From the NCBI RefSeq assembly GCF_041146395.1, contig NC_091008.1, positions 6,647,501-6,711,500 of the forward strand: DNA of 64,000 bases, written 5' to 3'. Shown here piece by piece: positions 56,760 through 64,000 of this stretch. This DNA is from Eulemur rufifrons. Taxonomy: Eukaryota > Chordata > Mammalia > Primates > Lemuridae. A program made the position numbers and the translations under genes. Position 1 is the stretch's first letter; every line of letters starts with the position of its first letter. Under the pieces are notes generated by a model. It worked only from the letters and a program-made list of their open reading frames with translations. It was not told the DNA's origin and did not search any database.

Positions 56760-58987
56760 TCTGACTCTCATTTCATAAAGATCTAAAAGTTTCAAACTTC
56801 ACGCATAAGACTAAAATAATTTCCAAGGAACAAAGATGTGAACAGAAACTAAACTAGAAACTAATGAGAGCAATTGCCAAAGCTTGACTCTTACCTTTAA
56901 CACAACAGACTCGATACCTGGGCACCGTAACTGTAGTTGTGAGACTTTATCCAATCATTAAATTGGACAGTAATTATGAAAGGGCTTAGCAAACTAAGAC
57001 GTGTTAGGCAAATACCTGTTATTAACGTTAATGCCAGAAAGCTAGTACTTTCTCTGCTGTAAGTAAATTTTAGGCAGTAGATGATAGCCCACATTCTGTG
57101 AGTTTCAGTCTTACCTGTGTTACAGAACCTGTCACACTATGAGCACGGAACATAAATCAGCACCGAGAAAGTCTGAGATGTGGTATCAACCTTTGGTTTA
57201 CTCAAAATGCTTCTCCTACAATATACTGCTTGGCAGGGTATAAAGCTACTTTGAAATGATAGTTTAAATCACCTCCCACAAAAAATATACCTAATGTTTT
57301 AAAGAATTTTTTTTTTTCCTTAATAAACAGTATTTTCCAGGGAGTCTTTTGTCATTCCTTGTTCCAAATCTTCTTTCCCTAACTTTTTTTTTTGGGGGTG
57401 GGGGGGCCCAATGGGTATCGAAGGTAAGTGAGATATCAATGTAAGTTCTTACACCTAAAAATTACAGAGGCTCTAAAATTGCTAAACACATGCTAATAAT
57501 CACCATTTGGAAACGCTTACGCATATTGTAAGAGAACTAATTATTCAGAGATTATTTTAGGCCAGCTCATTCTAAACAGAACACGTAGGGAAAAGAAACT
57601 AGAGGAGAAAGTTCAGAAAAGCTTGTACAGATGTAAGAAGCTGTGACCACCTTCTTGGCATTTAAAACCTGTAAAAAGCAATAAATACAAATTCCAGAGT
57701 TCTAGGCGTTCACAAGTCTGGAGTAAAAACAACATATTTCGTTTTAATTAGGCCATTCTTTTGCACAGAATCCTCATCGATCATCAACTTCACTGATAGC
57801 TGGTGTGGCCATAATAAATCTAGCACTAACTTCATTATTTTATGTTTGATTAACTGAGTTCATAGAATTGTGGTTGTAACTATTACCAATTGTGGCACAA
57901 AAAAGGTTCTTAGAGCACAGATCCTCAGGACGGCTCATCTACGGAGGTTCAAGACATGTACATGAATTCAAAGTCATGGATGCTTATAAAAAATAATTAC
58001 CTGTGTTTTCAGATTAGTCTACTTTTCATTAGGAGGCTAGAGCTGTGTTTCAGAGAAATCAATCCATGCTTTTATCCATGCTTTCTATCTTACTAGACTA
58101 ATGTTAACACTTTCATTAAACACAGTTAATACAGAATTAAAAAAACACGCCTATATCATCACATCAGCCTTGCCATTCCATTAAAACTCAGCTACTTCTA
58201 CAAATATGTCTCCAAATTAATTCTGACTTTTGAACCTAATTCTACTTGTTTACCTTGATTTATTTCTGCTTTCTGTATTGGTCTAGTCAAATGAACATCC
58301 TTTAAATGCAGCCTTTTAATTTCTGTTTTTCCTCTTATAAGGTCCTCCCCCTTAAAGGAAAGAAATATCTATCCTACATCTGCCAAGCATCCTTTCTCCT
58401 CTACTTCAAAGACCTATTTGAAGAAGGTTTTTCACGCATTATGAAGCTTCATCTGTCTCCGGAGCAATTTTGCTAGAGAAAACGGGCAGTATGAAATGAA
58501 ACTTCCTTTCAGATTATTAAAATAATTGAATTTCAACTTAGGGATTTTTCTCTATATCCTAAAGTCAAGTAAAAGCACATGCAAGTATTATCCGATGGAC
58601 TTTGCGAATCACAAGCCTTCCCCACCTGAACTTTTTATCTCTTGGTCTTTCTGTGCTGCAGGCGGAGATGATTTTGCAGCACGTTGATTTGTTCTTTATC
58701 CACGTCACGTTCTTCTGCCATGCCAGTATTAACGTTAATATTAGTACTTTACCTAAGGCAAGTTCTCTTTCTGGTGCTTTGTATCATATACGCATTCATG
58801 GGGAGAAGGATGGTTATCTGTGCTCAATGTAGTGCCAATCTCAAAAAACTCAAAAATATTCAATGATGACCATTTAATGTAAGTCTCGTGATTGACGCAC
58901 AGGACGGATTTTCATCTTTGAACAACACAAACATCACTTTGCGAACTGATCCCCAAACTGTGTAAGTAACTACTGATAAATACTTAC
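56760..58987. other. AIMP1: AIMP1 last intron, nothing else recognised
   Basis: Intronic DNA; short frames only. Confidence 0.6.
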
Positions 58988-59156
58988 CAGGGAAAGCATC
59001 AAAAGTAACTCTGTCTCCAGGAACAGACCCATCAGGGGGAGCCAGTATCTCGATTTTCTCTGGTGAACTGGCACACATCAGCATTGCTTGCGAGAGGACT
59101 CCCCGCATCCTTGCAGGTTTCAGGTTGCAAAGTAAAACCACCATCCTGTTTTGCAT
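58988..59156 (-). CDS. AIMP1: AIMP1 penultimate coding exon
   Basis: This exon encodes the middle of the AIMP1 C-terminal tRNA-binding module, about residues 202-257. The minus strand shows acceptor 'TTCCCGCAG', then '[19 protein letters not shown]', '[20 protein letters not shown]' and '[14 protein letters not shown]', ending at donor 'GTAAGTA'. '[15 protein letters not shown]' is the hallmark of the EMAP-II/Arc1p/MetRS OB-fold family. The exon is 169 bases: 56 whole codons plus one base, so phase 0 in and phase 1 out, which matches both neighbours exactly. The 4.4 kb intron before it carries an L2, a MIR-like piece and a 5'-truncated L1; the 3.1 kb intron after it carries one old Alu. No disabling change is visible. 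Confidence 0.97.
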
Positions 59157-60149
59157 CTGCGGGAAACACAGATCATTGACTACATACACACTGAGATTTA
59201 GAATAATCCTATCTAGAATACCTTAAGGTATACATAATACGTTAAATATCAAATGTTCTACTTTTGTGGATGTATCTTTGTCTCTGTGTGTCCAAAATCT
59301 TTTGCATAGTTACACATGTGCATTTTTTCCCTTACACATTTGGTCATTTTTCAAGGCTAAGCATAATTTATTTCCTAATTTAAAAAATTTTTAAAAAATC
59401 AAACATTTAAGAATTCAAGCATTATGTACGCTGCCATTAACACGTTTATTATAGAAGTGGATAGAAATTTATTTAGTTTTCGAAAGTTGAAACGTCTTTT
59501 TTTTCCCCCAGCTAGCAAAAATAAGAAATACAGTATCTTAAATTCTTCCAACAGCTTCAAAATAAAATGTAAGAAAAAAGGGCCTGAGACTCAAATTCCA
59601 AATTCAAAATGACCCTTTCTAGAGAGTCTTCATGAATAAATACTTCTCTTCAAACACTTCAGATAAATAACTTGGAAATGTCATACATGAGACCTCTAAA
59701 AAGTTACAGCAAAGATGTATAAGAACAGCAAAAGGGTTAGCCAGGAGCAATTCTTCAAGGATCTGATAATAAGTGTGGCCCCTTTCCTTGGAAAAATATA
59801 CAACCTACAAAACTTGGCATGCAATTTTAAGTGCTAAGGGTCCCTGCCTTATAGAATTATAGAATGCTTACTAGCACTGTCTTAATGAGTTACATACAGA
59901 TGTTTATTATATAAACAGTCTTGCTTATGGCTATGAATGGCAGCTTGTGGAAGAGAAGAAATAGTCTCACGGTCTCCAACTTATGAGTACAGAAAAGATG
60001 AAGCCCAAATGAAGAGTTTTTCCAATCTGAGCTCAAGATCAGTGGTTTCTTTTCTCTGTGTTCCTTACGAGCCTAACTTCATAAGGAATTACGAATGAGT
60101 CCTGGTCCTAGATGAGTATTAAAAAGAAAAAAAGCACACACAAGTGCCA
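59157..60149. other. AIMP1: AIMP1 intron, nothing recognised
   Basis: Intronic AT-rich DNA up to the L2. Confidence 0.6.
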
Positions 60150-60870
60150 AGTCTATCTCTTTTTCCACAGATAAGAGAAATTTCTTCAGTGGTCTCCTTA
60201 ATTCCTTCTTCCTCCTATCAATGGAGCAGTCAGAATGATCCTATTAAAATGTGCGGCAGACAATGCTACTACTTTGCTCAAAAATCTTTCAATGGCTTTC
60301 ATCTTACTCGGAATAAACACCAAACTCTTTGCAACGATCTCTAAGGCCCTATGGCACTTGGCACCCTTATCTCTGATTTCATCTCCTATAACTTTCCCCC
60401 TTGTTTATCCTGCTCTAGTCATTCTAGACTCCTGCTGTTCTTTGAACATCTCAGGCACACATCTGTCCCAGGGCTGCCTGACACATCTATCCCAATGCTC
60501 TTCAGCCAGACAGACACACGACTTGGCTTCTTCGTTTTCTTAGATCTTTCTTTACTCAAATGTTACTTTCTTTATGAGGGCTTCTGTGGGCACTTTATAT
60601 AAAACAGCAACATGATCCTGGCCTCAATACTTCCTGGCTTCTTTCTCTATTTTTCTCTTGGTACTTATCACTATTTAATATACTACATATTTACATGTAT
60701 CTTGGTGATTTTCTGACTACTTCATAGGAATGAGAGCTTCATAAAGGCAGGGCTATTTTTTAACTTCTCTGTCATATATCTACGTATCTATTTTAATTTG
60801 TTGCGCTATCCTTTGTCTAAGTTAGCGCTTGGTACAGTGCAGGTACCCAATGAGTATTTGCATCTATGAA
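60150..60870 (+). mobile_element. L2 3' region in AIMP1 intron
   Basis: 'CAGTCAGAATGATCCTATTA', 'AAGGCCCTATGGCACTTGGC', 'TTATGAGGGCTTCTGTGGGC', 'CTTCATAAAGGCAGGGCTAT' and 'GCGCTTGGTACAGTGCAGG' form a long, ordered LINE2 3' part in sense orientation (antisense to AIMP1). Confidence 0.85.
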
Positions 60871-60884
60871 TGCAAAGGACTGAG

Positions 60885-60975
60885 TGCAGGGTTTAGTCCA
60901 AGTTCACAGAGCCAGGCAGCAGCGGAGAGGCAATGAACAGAGGCAGAGCTATGCTAATGTTGAGACCCATGTTTT
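60885..60975 (-). mobile_element. possible MIR fragment
   Basis: 'AGTCCAAGTTCACAGAGCCA' and 'AACAGAGGCAGAGCTATG' are weakly like the antisense MIR core. Confidence 0.35.
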
Positions 60976-61824
60976 TTTGCAGAATCTCGGAAGCCGCATG
61001 GGGCACAGGAAGTAGGTAGAGGATTCAAATGACTGCAGAAGACATCTAGAAAGCATGAATTAAAAACTAGTATTAACACGATCTTTGATTCTTCCCACTG
61101 TCATTAAATATATTTCTATTAAAAAATTTAATTCTTCAAGAAAATAAATATGGTACTCAAAAGTAAAGGAAGAGAAAGTAAAAAAGGAAGTAAATGTGTT
61201 AAGGAGGGGCTTGAAAACTTTTAAGGGAAAAATAGCAAGTTAGGAAAACGCTGCTTTGATGGATATCACTCTGGAGTATTAATTTGCTTTTAAAATAGTT
61301 ACCAGGCAACGTTACACTCCATGAAACACACCGTCACTGCTTTTCACATACCCCAAACACCCAGCTCCACTTCCACTACAGAAATAACTAAACTTTGAAC
61401 AAGGAATAATATAAACTTTAGCCATGGTCTGCTTCCTAAAATATTGTTACATAAAAGCACAGTCTGGTGACAAACGCACCAGAAGAGAGGAGGAGAGATT
61501 TTAAAATCTGACCTCCTCCTCCTCACTATCCATTTCTTTTAAGAAATATTTAAAACCCAAACTTGACTCATTCAGATAATTAAGTATTGAAGACCTAGAA
61601 GAAATGAGTTTAAATAGGAAGTGGAAAAATTACATCCTTGCACTTTTGATGACAGGCCAATATTGCTCCATTACCTGTACTACATTCTGGCTATGCTGAA
61701 ACTAGAGAATATAACAATGGCCCAGACCAGTGATCAAAACCCAAATTGTCCACCAGGTAGGTAAAAGAAATGAGTTAGGCAACCTAGATAGAAATAACAA
61801 ATAGCCCTCTTCTTGTCTTCTGAG
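60976..61824. other. AIMP1: AIMP1 intron between L2 and L1, nothing recognised
   Basis: No coding exon signature or recognisable repeat. Confidence 0.55.
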
Positions 61825-62922
61825 ACATGGTGGGCATCGGCCTAGGCATAGAATTTATGAAGACCCCACAGCAATCACAGCAACAACAAAAATAAATCAG
61901 TGGGACCTGATCAAATTAAAAAGCTTCTGCACAGCGAAGGAAAACATCATGAGAGCAAACAGACAACCTGCAGAATGGGAGGAAATGTTCGCAGGCCACA
62001 CAGCCGTAAAGGGCTGATAACTAGAATCTATACAGGACTTAGGAAAATCAACAAGAAAAAAATCAAACAGCCCCATTGAAAAGTGGGTAAAGGACATGAA
62101 CAGAAACTTTTCAAAAGAAGACAAATAGCCAACAAACATATGAAAAATTGCTCAGCGTCTCTAATCATCAGGGAAATGCAAATCAAAACCATAATGAGAT
62201 ATCACTTAACTCCAGTGAGAATGGCTTTTATCAAAAAGTCCCAAAACAACAAATGCTGGTGTGCATGCAGACAGATAGGAACACTCCCACACTGCTGGTG
62301 GGACTGTAAACTAGCACAGTCTCTATGGAAAGTAGTATGGAGATACCTCAAAGAACTAAAAGTAGAACTACCATTTGATCCAGCAATCCCACTACTGGGT
62401 ATTTACCCAAAGGAAAAACAGACACTTTATAAAAAAGACATCCGCAGTCAAATGTTTATAGCAGCATGACTCACATTGCAAAGATGTGGAAACAACCCAA
62501 GTGCCCATCAATCCATGAGTGGATCAATAAAATGTGGTATATGTACACCATGGAGTTCTACTCAACCACAAAAAACAGCGATGATCTAGCACCTCTTGTA
62601 TTGTCCTGGATGGAGCTGGAGCCCATTCTACTAAGTGAAGTATCACAAGAATAGAGAAACAAGCACCACATGTACTCACCACTAAATTGGTACTAACTGA
62701 TCACACTTACGTGCACATATAGAAGTAACATTCATTGGAAGTTGAGCAGGTGGGAGGGGGAGGAGGGGACGGGTAAATTCACACCTGACGGGTGTGGTGC
62801 ACACTGGCTGGGGGATGGGCACGCTTGTAGCTCTGGCTCCGGCAGCGCAAAGGCAACACATGTAACCAAAGTGTTTGTACCCCCATAATTTCGGAAATTA
62901 AAAAAATAAATTAAAATGGAAA
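61825..62922 (+). mobile_element. 5'-truncated young L1 in an AIMP1 intron (antisense to the gene)
   Basis: Begins within ORF2 near 'GGCATCGGCCTAGGCATAGA' and runs to a 3' UTR and A-rich tail. ORF2's C-terminal part is still readable for 128 codons (62083-62469; '[19 protein letters not shown]', '[15 protein letters not shown]') and then in another frame to 'PILLSEVSQE' with a stop at 62652, so ORF2 is frameshifted. The 3' UTR is G-rich and ends 'GTTTGTACCCCCATAATTTC', the lemur L1 tail also seen at 7.5 and 14.2 kb. Confidence 0.92.
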
Positions 62923-63559
62923 AAAGAAATAGTTTACTCTCCTCTTAACCTTCCATAACACAGCAGAAGAATAACACTTATATATTAAGCACTTTAAAAA
63001 CAACAGCGATCATAATCATTATTTTTATTATTATTCCATCATGGAATCTTATCATTCCTTGATTTTAAAAAAAAAAATCATTGTTATATGAACTCAGAAA
63101 GCAATCTAAAAGCATGAGAACAAGTTTTACTTCTCTAAAATCCAAGAAATATTTTCACACTTGAGGACAAAATGAGAGGGATCATATAGATTGAACCTTA
63201 CAATTTTTAATAGTATTCCCTTATTTGTTAAAAATTAGATGTTTTGCATTTTGTTGTTACTTAGATATTTAAAATACATATATATTGTTTTTTATAGAAA
63301 GCAAAAAACTAAAAATGTTTAAAACATAGAAAAAAATAATACATCTTTTCTTCTTCCTATGCTCATGAAGTCTATCTTATTTTACAGATCTTTTGCAGGT
63401 TTTTGGTGGAATCCACCACATTCAAACTAATCAGCTAAACTAATCAACACTGGCTCATGTCCTGTGGCCATCTGATAGGAAGTCGCAATGGAAAGACATC
63501 GAGAAAGAGGGAACAAAGGTGACATGTGTATGCAACAGTCATTTTAGTTGTAGACTTAC
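62923..63559. other. AIMP1: AIMP1 intron after the L1, nothing recognised
   Basis: AT-rich intronic DNA up to the splice donor at 63559. Confidence 0.6.
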
Positions 63560-63771
63560 CTCTTCCAGGGGAACATGGTTCACCAGGCCACTGACAACTG
63601 TTCTTGGGGCTATTTCTCCAACATCCACTTCTTCCACATACAAAGAATCTGCATCCGGGTGTTTCTTGGCAGACAGAACGCAACCAATCCGAAGGTCCAG
63701 GCGGGAAACATCTACCGGCTTGGAGTCGGCACTTCCTGCTCCTGACGGCTGTTTTTTCTCCTTTTTCTCTC
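63560..63771 (-). CDS. AIMP1: AIMP1 internal coding exon (start of EMAP-II domain)
   Basis: This exon encodes about residues 132-201 of aminoacyl-tRNA-synthetase-interacting multifunctional protein 1 (p43), a scaffold and tRNA-binding subunit of the cytosolic multi-synthetase complex whose C-terminal part is released as the cytokine EMAP-II. On the minus strand an acceptor 'TTTTTTAG' at 63772-63779 precedes a lysine-rich stretch (EKKEKKQ), then '[18 protein letters not shown]', where the EMAP-II/tRNA-binding OB-fold begins, and it ends 'NHVPLEE' at a consensus donor (GTAAGTC). The exon enters in phase 1 and leaves in phase 0: 212 bases, 70 whole codons plus 2 bases. There is no stop or frameshift. 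The next exon downstream is at 59156. Upstream exons (coiled-coil N-terminus that binds arginyl-tRNA synthetase) lie outside the window. Compared with the human protein as I remember it, changes are conservative. Identification is very secure. Confidence 0.97.
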
Positions 63772-64000
63772 CTAAAAAAGTAATTATGAATGGGTAAACA
63801 TCAGAAGGAAAACAAAATGACACAATGAGAAACCCATGGTATCAATACTGACGAGTTTAAAACAAAAAAAAATAATATTTATCTCCTACCTTCATTTCAA
63901 TAACAACAAAGAAAAGAACTATTCAAGTCATAATGTCTTGAACCCTATTTTAGCTACTTGCTTGTTATATTTCTTATTAGAATAAACGGTGCAGAGGTCG

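Overview
The window is nuclear DNA from a primate, and most likely a Malagasy lemur. More than twenty full or partial Alu SINEs carry the strepsirrhine form: a 'GCCGTGGCGTCAGCC' left arm and a 'CTATATATATTTTTAG..TCCATATAATTTC' linker before the right arm. The young L1 tails ending 'GTTTGTACCCCCATAAT' fit the same lineage. Older layers (AluJ-like copies, L2, MIR, MLT1-like LTRs, MER5A, Tigger-type DNA elements, L1M) are those shared by placental mammals. The order AIMP1 then GIMD1, tail to tail, is the arrangement I recall at human 4q24.

Only two protein genes can be supported. (1) The right end (55.6-63.8 kb, minus strand) holds the last three coding exons of AIMP1 (p43/EMAP-II precursor), a scaffold and tRNA-binding subunit of the multi-tRNA-synthetase complex. 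Splice sites, phases and frames are all intact; the N-terminal exons lie beyond 64 kb. (2) At 39.4-50.5 kb on the plus strand lie two exons of GIMD1, a small one-domain relative of the GIMAP GTPases. This copy looks broken: the P-loop exon has a deletion and a second indel that shift frame twice, the DxxG (G3) motif is lost, and the usual stop is missing so the frame runs into an old L1.

Layout. 0-28 kb: gene desert with L2, MLT1-like LTR, an endogenous-retrovirus pol relic split by an Alu (5.5-6.2 kb), a presumed LTR (12.1-13.2 kb) and a nested L1-in-L1 stack (16.1-18.8 kb). 28-31 kb: an antisense L1M hit twice, once by a solo LTR with a clean 4-bp target duplication and once by a Tigger-type element; then an L2 and a MIR. 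31-39 kb: Alus, MIR, CA repeat, otherwise unique AT-rich DNA. 39-51 kb: the GIMD1 relic, whose intron contains Alus, MIRs, a 27-copy 19-bp minisatellite grown inside a MIR (44.0-44.5 kb), an MLT1-like LTR and a tailless 5' half of tRNA-Cys flanked by a near-perfect direct repeat (48.9 kb). 51-64 kb: intergenic spacer, then AIMP1 with an L2 and a 5'-truncated young L1 in its introns.

I see no operon-like or defence system and no convincing novel protein gene. The most unusual items are the MIR-born minisatellite, the tRNA-half insertion, the decay of GIMD1 and the nested element stacks. Repeat family names come from recognition of the sequence, without a database search.
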